The translations under genes and the position numbers were made by a program. The notes under the pieces are model-generated. The model searched no databases and had not been told where the DNA came from. It saw only the letters and a list, made by a program, of their open reading frames with translations. Below are positions 8,701 through 16,361 of a DNA stretch of 64,000 bases, one piece after another. Source of the stretch: Kroppenstedtia eburnea (lineage in GTDB: Bacteria; Bacillota; Bacilli; Thermoactinomycetales; DSM-45169); the NCBI RefSeq assembly GCF_013282215.1, contig NZ_CP048103.1:682001-746000 (forward strand), read 5' to 3'. Positions within the stretch are counted from its first letter, which is position 1, and each line of letters begins with the position of its first letter.

Positions 8701-8762
8701 TTGTACATTAAATAACGAACATGAACATAATATAACATAAAATGTGTTCGTTTCTGTTCGAT
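8701..8762 (+). promoter_or_regulatory. Promoter/operator region of the threonate operon
   Basis: A cluster of hexamers related to TGTTCG: CGAACA at 8716-8721, TGAACA at 8722-8727, TGTTCG at 8745-8750 and TGTTCG at 8755-8760. Inverted and direct spacing of this kind is common for DeoR-family operators. A weak promoter (TTGTAC at 8701, CATAAT near 8726) overlaps the first pair. Autoregulation by the adjacent DeoR protein is inferred. Confidence 0.55.
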
Positions 8763-8786
8763 ATTTGAAAAGGAGTTTTACTCTGT

Positions 8787-9587
8787 ATGTTATCTGCAGA
8801 ACGCCGGCGTTTGATTCAACAGAAGCTGGAACGTGAAGGGGTCGTCAAGATCAGTGATTTGACGGGGGAGCTGGGGGTCTCCGCCATGACGATCCGCCGG
8901 GACCTGGATCAATTGGAACAGGAGATGGCGATTCGGCGCACCCATGGCGGAGCGATGCTCAACCCCTCCCGGCTCCGGGAATCGCCGTTGCGGGAAAAGG
9001 AGATTCGGAACGGACAGGCCAAAGAAGCGATGGCCCGGGCGGCATTGCCCTTGTTGCGTTCCGGGGAGAGCATCATTCTGGATGCAGGCTCCACTCTCCT
9101 GACCTTTGCCCGGGAATTGAAACAGATGCAGGATCTGCTCCTGGTGACCAATGATATTAAAATCGCCGTCGAGCTGGGGGATGAAGAGGGGATCCGGGTG
9201 ATTCTGACCGGTGGCGAGTTGAAACCCCATGTATACAGCCTGGAGGGATATTTCGGGGAAACGATGCTGAAAGACCTGCAGGTGGATACCGCTTTTGTGG
9301 GGTGTGACGGCTTCAGCCGGGAAGGCGGAATTCAGACCAACAGTTTACCCAAGGTGAAGATGAAGCAGGCTATGCTCAAGCGGGCGGGTCGCCGGGTGTT
9401 GATGGCGGACGCCAGTAAGTTGAATCAGCCCGGTCTGGTGCGCTTTGCATCCCTGGAAGAGTTTCAGGTGATCATCACCGATGATCGGGTCACCGATGAT
9501 TTCCGGGAAGTGTGTGAGGAGTTGGAGATCCAGCTGATCGTTGCCGATCGTGGAGACGAAAGGCCGGGTCTAGAAAGGAGTCACTGA
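8787..9587 (+). CDS. DeoR/GlpR family transcriptional regulator
   Basis: A 266-residue repressor. The N-terminal helix-turn-helix (residues about 5-55) carries the DeoR signature SAMTIRRDLDQLE and the following RRTHGGA. The C-terminal sugar-phosphate sensor (DeoRC, about 75-235) shows DAGSTLLTFA, LTGG and VGCDGFSREGG. Such proteins release DNA when a phosphorylated intermediate binds. It is the first gene of the operon and overlaps the kinase start by one base (TGATGA), so it very probably controls tetronate degradation. AAAAGGAG precedes the start. Confidence 0.92.
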   Translation: MLSAERRRLIQQKLEREGVVKISDLTGELGVSAMTIRRDLDQLEQEMAIRRTHGGAMLNPSRLRESPLREKEIRNGQAKEAMARAALPLLRSGESIILDAGSTLLTFARELKQMQDLLLVTNDIKIAVELGDEEGIRVILTGGELKPHVYSLEGYFGETMLKDLQVDTAFVGCDGFSREGGIQTNSLPKVKMKQAMLKRAGRRVLMADASKLNQPGLVRFASLEEFQVIITDDRVTDDFREVCEELEIQLIVADRGDERPGLERSH

Positions 9588-10879
9588 TGAAGGCAGGGAT
9601 TATTGCCGATGATTTGACGGGTGCCAATGCCACCGGTGTCCGTCTGTCCAAGCAGGGGTTTCGCACCGCATCCACCGTGTTTGGGTTGACACAGCCCCAA
9701 GGGAATTTTGATGCGATCTGTGTCGACACCGACAGTCGCTATGCAACCGTGGATGAAGCGCGGCGCCGGGTCAGGGAAACGGTGGAATCGATGCAGACAA
9801 GCGGAGTCAACATCTTTTGCAAACGGATCGACAGTACCTTCCGGGGCAATATCGGGGCGGAGATCGAGGCACTGCTGGAAGTGCTGGGGGAAGAGACGAC
9901 AGCGGTGGTGGTCCCTTCTTTTCCCGATTCCGGGAGGATGACAGTGGGAGGATATCTCATGGTCCACGGGGTTCCGCTGCAACGCACCGACGTGGCCCTG
10001 GATCCGATCGCTCCCATCCGGCATTCCTTTATCCCCCGGCTGCTGGAACAGCAAACCCGGTATCCGATTGCTTTTATCGAATTGGAAACGATTCTGAACG
10101 GGGAAGCCGCCATCGCCTCGGCATTGTCCCAGGCGATTGATCAGGGGCACCGCATGGTGGTGACGGATGCTGCGACGGAGGAGCAGATTGCCCAAATCGC
10201 CAGAGGGATGGTGATGACAGGGAGACCTGTGATTCCGGTGGATCCGGGCCCGTTGACGGTGGCCTACATCCAGGAACGGTCCCGGTCACAGCCCTCAGGG
10301 AGCAAGGTGCTGGTCACCGTGGGCAGTGTGACCCACACTGCGGGAAGACAGTTGGAACGGTTGATCCGGGAGTGGGACTGTGATCCGGTATATGTCCCCC
10401 CGGAAGCGTTGATCCTGGCATCGGACAGAAGGGAGAAGGCGATGGAGGAGGCGATTGCCGCGGCCCTGGAACGGAGCCGCCGGGACCCCGTCATCGTGGT
10501 GACCACCCATCACCCGGAGCAAAGGGTGCTCGACCTGGCCTCCATCGCCAAAGAACACGGCACCTCGGAGAGTTCTCTGGCCAAAAGTATCACCGATGGA
10601 CTCGCCGGGATCACCCGCCGGGTGATGGAGAAGAGTCAGGGGGAAATCGGTGGATGTTTCTCCAGCGGCGGTGATGTGACCGCTTCCCTGTTTGCGGCGA
10701 CGGGGGCCAAAGGAATTGAATTGGTGGACGAAATTCAACCCTTGGTTGCCTACGGACGTTTTGTCGGAGGCTATCTGGACGGGACGCCCATTGTCACCAA
10801 GGGGGGAATGGCCGGAGGAGAGGATGCCATCCATATCAGTGTCCGCTTTTTACGGGCGCAATTGCTAAAGAATCGATAA
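9587..10879 (+). CDS. dtnK: Four-carbon acid sugar kinase (DUF1537), probable D-threonate kinase
   Basis: A 430-residue kinase of the DUF1537 family. The N-terminal motif IIADDLTGANATG and C-terminal GGDVTASLFAATG plus GGYLDGTPIVTKGGMAGG are characteristic of its substrate- and ATP-binding halves. Characterised members phosphorylate D-threonate (DtnK), D-erythronate-derived or 3-oxo-tetronate (OtnK) acids. The next gene encodes a PdxA2-like dehydrogenase and there is no OtnC aldolase or OtnI isomerase. That combination fits DtnK, which makes 4-phospho-D-threonate. Substrate assignment is inference; kinase family membership is firm. Confidence 0.85.
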   Translation: MKAGIIADDLTGANATGVRLSKQGFRTASTVFGLTQPQGNFDAICVDTDSRYATVDEARRRVRETVESMQTSGVNIFCKRIDSTFRGNIGAEIEALLEVLGEETTAVVVPSFPDSGRMTVGGYLMVHGVPLQRTDVALDPIAPIRHSFIPRLLEQQTRYPIAFIELETILNGEAAIASALSQAIDQGHRMVVTDAATEEQIAQIARGMVMTGRPVIPVDPGPLTVAYIQERSRSQPSGSKVLVTVGSVTHTAGRQLERLIREWDCDPVYVPPEALILASDRREKAMEEAIAAALERSRRDPVIVVTTHHPEQRVLDLASIAKEHGTSESSLAKSITDGLAGITRRVMEKSQGEIGGCFSSGGDVTASLFAATGAKGIELVDEIQPLVAYGRFVGGYLDGTPIVTKGGMAGGEDAIHISVRFLRAQLLKNR

Positions 10880-10891
10880 GGAGTGTGGAAA

Positions 10892-11893
10892 TTGGATAAA
10901 CCATTGATTGCTGTTTCCATGGGAGATCCCGCCGGCGTGGGGCCGGAAATCACAGTCAAGGCTTTGAATAATCCCGAAATCTATGAGGTGTGCCGCCCTG
11001 TGGTCACCGGTCATCGGGATGTGTTGCAACAGGCGATGGAATTCAGCGATGTCCATCTGCAGTTGCATGAAATCGAACGGCCTCAGGATGGTCGCTTCCA
11101 GCATGGCACCATCGATCTGGTCCATCTGGACAATGTGCGGATGGATGAATTGAAACTGGGAGCCATCCAGCCCATGGGCGGACAGGCCGCTTACGATTAT
11201 TTTATGCTGGCGGGCCAATGGGCCCATGAAGGCGTGGTGGACGCCGTCGCCACCACCCCGATCAACAAGGAGTCCCTGCAAGCGGCTCAAGTTCCCTTCA
11301 TCGATCATACAGCGATGATCGCCCATATCTCGGGAGTGGAAGACCCCTTGACGATGTTTGAGGTGCGAAACCTGCGGATCTTCTTCCTGACCCGGCACCT
11401 CTCTCTGAAGGATGCGATCGATTTGATCGATGCCGACCGGGTGCATGATTACCTGAAACGGTGTGATGATGCCTTGCGCAAGTTGGGCTTGGAGAAGCGC
11501 AAACTGGCGGTGGCCGCTCTCAATCCGCATGCCGGGGAACAAGGATTGTTCGGAAGGGAAGAGATGGACCAATTGAGACCGGGGATCGAACGGGCCAAAG
11601 CGGAGGGAATCGATGCCCATGGCCCGGTGCCGGCGGATTCGGTTTTCCATCAAGCCCAGCAGGGTCGATATGATGCGGTTTTGTCCCTGTATCATGACCA
11701 GGGACATATCGCGGCCAAGATGCTGGACTTTGAACGGACTGTCTCCATCACCAGCGGCGTTCCCTTCCTGCGCACTTCCGTGGACCACGGCACCGCTTTC
11801 GATATTGCGGGGAAAGGAATTGCCAGCCCGGTCAGTATGGAAGAATGTATCAAGGCGGCAGCAAAATACGCACCTCAATTTGTGAGGGCCTGA
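10892..11893 (+). CDS. pdxA2: PdxA2-like 4-phospho-D-threonate 3-dehydrogenase
   Basis: A 333-residue PdxA-family NAD-dependent dehydrogenase. It opens with VSMGDPAGVGPEI. Metal ligands lie in FIDHTAMIAH and LYHDQGHIAAK, and the C-terminal TSVDHGTAFDIAGKG is typical. PdxA makes a vitamin B6 precursor, whereas PdxA2 paralogs next to DUF1537 kinases oxidise and decarboxylate 4-phospho-D-threonate to dihydroxyacetone phosphate. The context supports PdxA2. I chose the TTG at 10892, eight bases after AAGGAG; the GTG at 10883 lies inside that ribosome site. A pyridoxine role cannot be excluded from sequence alone. Confidence 0.85.
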   Translation: MDKPLIAVSMGDPAGVGPEITVKALNNPEIYEVCRPVVTGHRDVLQQAMEFSDVHLQLHEIERPQDGRFQHGTIDLVHLDNVRMDELKLGAIQPMGGQAAYDYFMLAGQWAHEGVVDAVATTPINKESLQAAQVPFIDHTAMIAHISGVEDPLTMFEVRNLRIFFLTRHLSLKDAIDLIDADRVHDYLKRCDDALRKLGLEKRKLAVAALNPHAGEQGLFGREEMDQLRPGIERAKAEGIDAHGPVPADSVFHQAQQGRYDAVLSLYHDQGHIAAKMLDFERTVSITSGVPFLRTSVDHGTAFDIAGKGIASPVSMEECIKAAAKYAPQFVRA

Positions 11894-11901
11894 AAGTGTT
11901 G

Positions 11902-11968
11902 TAGTGCCCCCACAGGCAATTTTGATCTTGTTTTTCAGCAAGGCGGGGGCAGGGATGGTGGGGCACTA
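11902..11968. repeat. Palindromic repeat family 2, short copy
   Basis: Arms TAGTGCCCCCAC and GTGGGGCACTA enclose the TTTTGATCTTGTTTTTCAGC module also seen at 310-329. It begins eight bases after the pdxA2 stop and has an internal deletion compared with the copy at 291-495. Confidence 0.65.
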
Positions 11969-12102
11969 GAAGCATTGTGAAAAAGCCGTTCACAGGGAGG
12001 GTTGGGTTTCACATGGAGTGACTTTGGCTCGCAAGAACAACCGGAAGGTCATGTGAAACCCAATCCCGACCGTCCAGGAATGCACTAAATCACAACGCTT
12101 CT
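11968..12102. repeat. Palindromic repeat family 1, full copy
   Basis: Outer arms AGAAGCATTGTGA (11968-11980) and TCACAACGCTTCT (12090-12102) enclose inner arms GGTTGGGTTTCACATG (11999-12014) and CATGTGAAACCCAATCC (12050-12066). The element is 135 bp, has no coding capacity, and looks like a MITE. It shares an end with the family 2 copy before it. Confidence 0.7.
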
Positions 12103-12226
12103 AGAAGTGTTGTGAAAAAGCCATTCATAGGGAGGGGTGGGTTTCACATGAGGGGTCTTTGGGCCCTCAGAACTTGTGAATCGACATGTGAAACCCCATC
12201 CCGCTCCCAATAATGGCATGACCAAT
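12103..12226. repeat. Palindromic repeat family 1, second copy, right arm lost
   Basis: It begins AGAAGTGTTGTGAAAAAGCC, directly abutting the first copy at TTCTAGAA. Inner arms GGGTGGGTTTCACATG and CATGTGAAACCCCATCCC are intact, but no matching outer right arm is present. Confidence 0.6.
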
Positions 12227-12249
12227 GGGACTGACAGGAGGGAAACAGG

Positions 12250-13617
12250 ATGAGTAATGTAGGCATGATGATATTGGGTCTGGTGCTGGGAATCGGGGTT
12301 TTGATTCTTTTGGTCCTGAAAACCAAGGTTCACGCTTTTCCCGCCTTGATCATCGCGGCTTCGATCACCGGATTGGTCGGGGGCATGACGCCCCCGGCAG
12401 TGATTGATGCGATCACCGCCGGTTTTGGCAATACCTTGGGATCGATCGGTCTCGTCATCGGATTCGGAGTGATGATGGGGCGGATTCTGGAGATTTCCGG
12501 TGCGGCGGAGCGATTGGCCTTCACTTTTCTGAAATGGTTGGGAAAACGGAAGGAAGAGTGGGCTTTGGCCCTGACCGGGTACGTGGTGTCGATCCCTATT
12601 TTTGTGGACTCTGCCTTCGTTATTTTAACGCCTCTTGCGAAAGCGCTTTCCAGCAGGACCGGAAAGTCCGTGGTCGGGTTGGGTGTGGCCCTGGGGATCG
12701 GTCTGGCGGCCACCCACCACGCGGTTCCTCCGACTCCGGGACCTTTGGGAGTGGCCGGGATCTTCAAGGTGGACGTCGGGGTGATGATGCTCTGGGGATT
12801 GATCTTTGCCATTCCGATTATCTTTGTGGGTGTTTACTACGGAAAATGGATCGGTAAAAAGATCTACCAATTGCCGGATGAAGAGGGCACCGGTTGGGTA
12901 CGGCCGGATCAGCCCCAAACCTTCCAGAAGTTTGTCGAGAAAGAGGAGAAGAAAAATCTCCCCTCACTGACCCGGGCGGTGTTGCCCATCCTGGTTCCTC
13001 TGATCCTGATTTTGGGCAATACGATCTTGTCGGCCATGGATCTGAAAGGCGGACTCTATGACTACCTCATCTTCCTGGGTTCCCCGGTGATCGCCGTCGG
13101 AGTGGGTCTCCTCATCGCCCTGTACGGGTTGTTTGGCCACCTTCGCCGTTCCGAGGCCCTGGACCGGATGGAAGAAGGGATCCAGTCCGCCGGGATCATC
13201 CTGCTGGTGACAGGTGCCGGCGGCGCTTTGGGGGAAGTGTTGCGGGAAAGCGGGGCCGGGGATGAGATTGCCAAACTGATCGCTCAAACCGCGCTTCCGG
13301 GAATTTTGTTGCCATTCTTCGTGGCCACGATTGTCCGCCTGATCCAGGGAAGCGGCACCGTGGCCATGATCACCGCTGCCTCCATCTCGGCACCGATCCT
13401 CGCCAGTATGGATGTGAACATGGCCCTTGCCGCTCAGGCGGCCGCCCTGGGAGCGATGATCTTCTCCTACTTCAACGACAGTCTGTTCTGGGTCGTCAAC
13501 CGGATGTTGGGAATCCGCAATGTGAAAGAACAGATTTTGACCTGGTCTGTTCCCACCACACTTGCCTGGGCGGTTTCGCTGGTGATGCTGGTGGTGGCCA
13601 ACCTGATTGTCGGCTGA
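12250..13617 (+). CDS. GntP family permease, probable tetronate importer
   Basis: A 455-residue transporter with about 12 membrane segments. GntP-family landmarks are visible, including SIPIFVDSAFVILTPLA, ATHHAVPPTPGPLG and QGSGTVAMITAAS. GntP proteins import gluconate and other sugar acids with protons. Its position after the kinase and dehydrogenase makes it the likely D-threonate or D-erythronate importer, though the substrate is inferred. GACAGGAGGGAAACAGG precedes the ATG. A strong terminator follows. The gene is separated from the enzymes by palindromic repeats, so it may be expressed differently from them. Confidence 0.88.
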   Translation: MSNVGMMILGLVLGIGVLILLVLKTKVHAFPALIIAASITGLVGGMTPPAVIDAITAGFGNTLGSIGLVIGFGVMMGRILEISGAAERLAFTFLKWLGKRKEEWALALTGYVVSIPIFVDSAFVILTPLAKALSSRTGKSVVGLGVALGIGLAATHHAVPPTPGPLGVAGIFKVDVGVMMLWGLIFAIPIIFVGVYYGKWIGKKIYQLPDEEGTGWVRPDQPQTFQKFVEKEEKKNLPSLTRAVLPILVPLILILGNTILSAMDLKGGLYDYLIFLGSPVIAVGVGLLIALYGLFGHLRRSEALDRMEEGIQSAGIILLVTGAGGALGEVLRESGAGDEIAKLIAQTALPGILLPFFVATIVRLIQGSGTVAMITAASISAPILASMDVNMALAAQAAALGAMIFSYFNDSLFWVVNRMLGIRNVKEQILTWSVPTTLAWAVSLVMLVVANLIVG

Positions 13618-13653
13618 CACTGCCCGGCTGCAGCAACCTTGTATCTGTGCGGA

Positions 13654-13688
13654 AGCCATTCACGTGCCATCATGTGAATGGCTTTTTT
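13654..13688 (+). terminator. Terminator of the threonate operon
   Basis: Arms AGCCATTCAC and GTGAATGGCT are followed by six T. It lies 36 bp past the permease stop. Confidence 0.9.
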
Positions 13689-13781
13689 ATGGGAATTGCG
13701 GGAGGTCCATAAGAGTGGTAGCTTTAAAGAACTCCAAAAAAAACAAAATCGAAGGACTTCCGACGGAAAGGAATATGCCTC

Positions 13782-15122
13782 ATGAAAGTAAAGGTTTTTT
13801 GGGCGTTTGTTGCTTCCGCCATTCTTGTTACATGTTATACCTTATACCCTCACGAGTTAGCAAAAGAACATGGAGCCGATAAATACATCTATGTTTCTCC
13901 CGCCGGGGATGACCGGAACCCGGGGACAAAGTCGCAGCCATTGCGTACGTTGCAACAGGCATCCAGAGAGGCGACTGCCGGAGCCACCGTGCTGGTGCGG
14001 AGCGGAGTTTATCATGAAGGGCTTCATGTGAAACACAGTGGAACCGCCGCAAAGCCGATTACATTCAAAAATTACAAGAATGAAAAGGTCGTCATCAGTG
14101 GCAAAAATCAAAAAGAACCGGAAGAAGAAACCGCTCTGATCCATGTGATGGATAAAGAATACATCACCATTCAGGGGTTTACCATCGAGGACTTATCCAC
14201 TTCAGTGGCTGATGCCACCGTGATGGGGATTTACGTCTCGGGTACCGGCAGCCATATCAAGATCAAAGGAAACCATGTCCGTCGGATTGAAACGAAAGTG
14301 GAGGATGGAAATGCACATGGAATTGCCGTTTATGGTACTGGCGAAATGAAAGATATTCAAATATCGGACAACACCATCGAGAAATTAAAACTGGGTTTCA
14401 GCGAATCTCTCGTGTTAAACGGGGATATCGATGGTTTTATCATCGCGAATAATATCGTCCGCCAAAATGATAATATCGGAATTGATCTGATCGGGCATGA
14501 AGGAACAGCTGCACAAAATGACTATGTGAGAAATGGGATCGTGGAACATAACATCGTTTATAACAACTCTTCTTATGGGAATCCATCTTATGGAGATGAC
14601 TATTCCGCCGGGGGGATCTATGTGGATGGCGGAAGTGACATCACGATCCGAAAAAACAAAGTCCATCATAATGATATAGGCATTGAGGCCACCTCCGAAC
14701 ATAAAGGAAAATATGCAAAAAAGATTCGTATCACCGGTAACGAAGTGTATGACAATGCATTTACCGGCATATCCATCGGGGGTTACGATGACCGACGCGG
14801 CGGAACCATGAATTCAACGATCTCCCATAATACCATCTATCATAATGATACCAAGGGACTGGACGGTGGACAGCTGCTGTTCCAGCAGGATACGAAAAAA
14901 AACCGAATCGAACACAATATACTGACTGCGAGCGATTCCCGCCTATTTTTGGTGAATGATTCCGGTTTAAACAGAGGGAATCGACTGACACAAAATGTTT
15001 ATCACAAAGAAGAAGGAAAGGCGGGAATATGGATTTGGGAAGGGAAAGAATTCAGGAATTTTACTGCATATCAGAACAGCACAGGTCATGATGTGGATTC
15101 TGAATATAGGACCCTGCATTGA
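13782..15122 (+). CDS. Secreted right-handed parallel beta-helix repeat protein
   Basis: A 446-residue exported protein. A signal peptide (about residues 1-22) precedes a DUF1565-like opening YIYVSPAGDDRNPGTKSQPLRTLQQA, here residues about 36-61. A run of beta-helix coils follows, rich in phrases such as ITIQGFTIEDL, IQISDNTIEKL and IIANNIVRQNDNIGI (NosD/pectate lyase type). Such proteins are often polysaccharide lyases or epimerases, but I see no specific catalytic residue set. The ATG at 13782 follows GGAAAGGAA. The TGA stop lies in the end of an IS200/IS605-like relic (15120 on), so the original C-terminus may have been longer. Confidence 0.82.
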   Translation: MKVKVFWAFVASAILVTCYTLYPHELAKEHGADKYIYVSPAGDDRNPGTKSQPLRTLQQASREATAGATVLVRSGVYHEGLHVKHSGTAAKPITFKNYKNEKVVISGKNQKEPEEETALIHVMDKEYITIQGFTIEDLSTSVADATVMGIYVSGTGSHIKIKGNHVRRIETKVEDGNAHGIAVYGTGEMKDIQISDNTIEKLKLGFSESLVLNGDIDGFIIANNIVRQNDNIGIDLIGHEGTAAQNDYVRNGIVEHNIVYNNSSYGNPSYGDDYSAGGIYVDGGSDITIRKNKVHHNDIGIEATSEHKGKYAKKIRITGNEVYDNAFTGISIGGYDDRRGGTMNSTISHNTIYHNDTKGLDGGQLLFQQDTKKNRIEHNILTASDSRLFLVNDSGLNRGNRLTQNVYHKEEGKAGIWIWEGKEFRNFTAYQNSTGHDVDSEYRTLH

Positions 15123-15190
15123 CACTCCACACGCCTGAAGGCGTGGGATTCACCACAGGCACGTAGTAATCCCCAGTGACCCCCGTGAGG
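15120..15190 (-). mobile_element. Relic of an IS200/IS605-type element right end
   Basis: Read on the minus strand, the last 40 bases run GCCTGTGGTGAATCCC, then ACGCCTTCAGGCGT, then GTGGAGTGTCA. They match almost base for base the end of the larger relic at 62426-62465. The hairpin near the element tip is typical of IS200/IS605 ends. No transposase or TnpB gene is present. The matching region is short, and the inner boundary near 15190 is approximate. Confidence 0.6.
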
Positions 15191-15195
15191 ACGCG

Positions 15196-15231
15196 AAGAA
15201 CCCGGCTTTGGAGAAAAGCCGGGTTCTTTTT
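15196..15231. terminator. Bidirectional terminator between the beta-helix gene and gerC
   Basis: Arms AGAACCCGGCTTT and AAAGCCGGGTTCT carry A and T runs on both sides, so it can serve both converging units. Confidence 0.88.
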
Positions 15232-16361
15232 CAATAAATGATGCCGTGCTCCACAATTTCCACCTCCACCCGGGGATGAAACCGCACCTTGGGATAGGTT
15301 TTCGTCCACCACTGATCTCCGTGCCAATTTTCCGGAGTGTGGGCCATGATCTCCCGTCCCACCCCGAAACCGTCAAAGCGGGCCTGTTTCATTTTGGAAA
15401 GGACGCGGGAGGATTGTTCAGTCAAAGTCCGGGACAGAGTTCGGTTCAGTTTTTGGACGGTTCCCGGTTTGGCCAACTGATCCCGTGGGAATTCATTCAC
15501 CTTTGCGGTCAAGTGCAGATGGAGAAAGACATCGATGGTGTCGTCCCGGCGGACACGAACATCGATCTTCTTCTTTGCGTCTTGGACATCCAGGGTGATA
15601 TAGGAAGAGATATTTGTCGGTTTCGGTGTGACGGGCAGGATCAGTCGGGCGGTTTCCCTTTTCTTTCCCTGGAGTAACAAGTACAATTTGGTCTCCTCGG
15701 GTGTCAGGGTTCCGGTCATATGATGTCCGTGAAACATGGCGACGCCCCCGACGACCACATTTTTCTTCCCGTCGATACCGTCAGCCTCGGTGATCAGATA
15801 GGGGAGGGCGAAATCTTTTCCCGGGTCGAACATCAAGGGGCAGATACTTTGAAGGTTGACCATCGGGGTCTGTGTCAGCTCCTCGGTGGACCGGATCAGT
15901 TCATCGGTGAACTTTCCGATCAGGGTATCACCCACTTGGCCGATTTTCAAAAGGTCCTCCGCTTTCCCTTTGCAAACGGCGATATTAGCATTCAGGGCAC
16001 TCCTCGGGTCCCGGTAATAGAGGTCCAACAGGGGGTAGATGTCCTTCCGGGCCAGTTCTTCCCCGATGACAAGGGTCCGGTTTTTGGAAGGATCAAAACG
16101 CTTGTTTACCCGTAGGTCGGCTCTTTCCCGGAGCTCCTCGGGGGTTTTTCCCCAGGTGTGAACGGTCAGATTGACAGGCTGTGGCCCCCCCTGTTTTAAG
16201 GAGACTTCCCGGATCACCGCTGTGCCCCGAAGACCCCGGGGGGTGTGGTCCATGCCGAGCATGCTGGCCAGACGGGCATCCTTCAAGAACCGGGTGTCCC
16301 AACATCCGGACAAAAGGAACATCGACGCGATCATGATCAACCATTTTCCCGGTCTGCTCAT
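15231..16361 (-). CDS. Spore germination protein, Ger(x)C family lipoprotein
   Basis: A 376-residue lipoprotein of the germinant-receptor C subunit family. The signal peptide ends in the lipobox LLSGCWD, with Cys near residue 18, and the Ger(x)C domain covers the rest. GerC-type subunits sit on the outside of the spore inner membrane with A and B subunits and are needed for receptor function. The ATG at 16361 overlaps the stop of the A-B fusion gene (ATGA); the longer frame to 16544 lies inside that gene and is rejected. The family call is firm; the germinant is unknown. Confidence 0.9.
   Translation of the reverse strand: MSRPGKWLIMIASMFLLSGCWDTRFLKDARLASMLGMDHTPRGLRGTAVIREVSLKQGGPQPVNLTVHTWGKTPEELRERADLRVNKRFDPSKNRTLVIGEELARKDIYPLLDLYYRDPRSALNANIAVCKGKAEDLLKIGQVGDTLIGKFTDELIRSTEELTQTPMVNLQSICPLMFDPGKDFALPYLITEADGIDGKKNVVVGGVAMFHGHHMTGTLTPEETKLYLLLQGKKRETARLILPVTPKPTNISSYITLDVQDAKKKIDVRVRRDDTIDVFLHLHLTAKVNEFPRDQLAKPGTVQKLNRTLSRTLTEQSSRVLSKMKQARFDGFGVGREIMAHTPENWHGDQWWTKTYPKVRFHPRVEVEIVEHGIIY

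Larger units (their letters stand above)
11894..12249. other. 356-bp repeat-filled spacer between pdxA2 and the GntP gene
   Basis: No gene is visible. The spacer is nearly all repeats: a short family 2 copy (11902-11968), a family 1 copy (11968-12102) and a second, right-truncated family 1 copy (12103 to about 12226). GGAGGG at about 12236-12244 serves the permease start. The hairpins may lower or separate expression of the permease from the enzymes. Confidence 0.7.

Noticed and set aside
8401-8715. 104-codon plus-strand frame before the DeoR gene
   Set aside because: It crosses repeat modules and a terminator and has no ribosome site.
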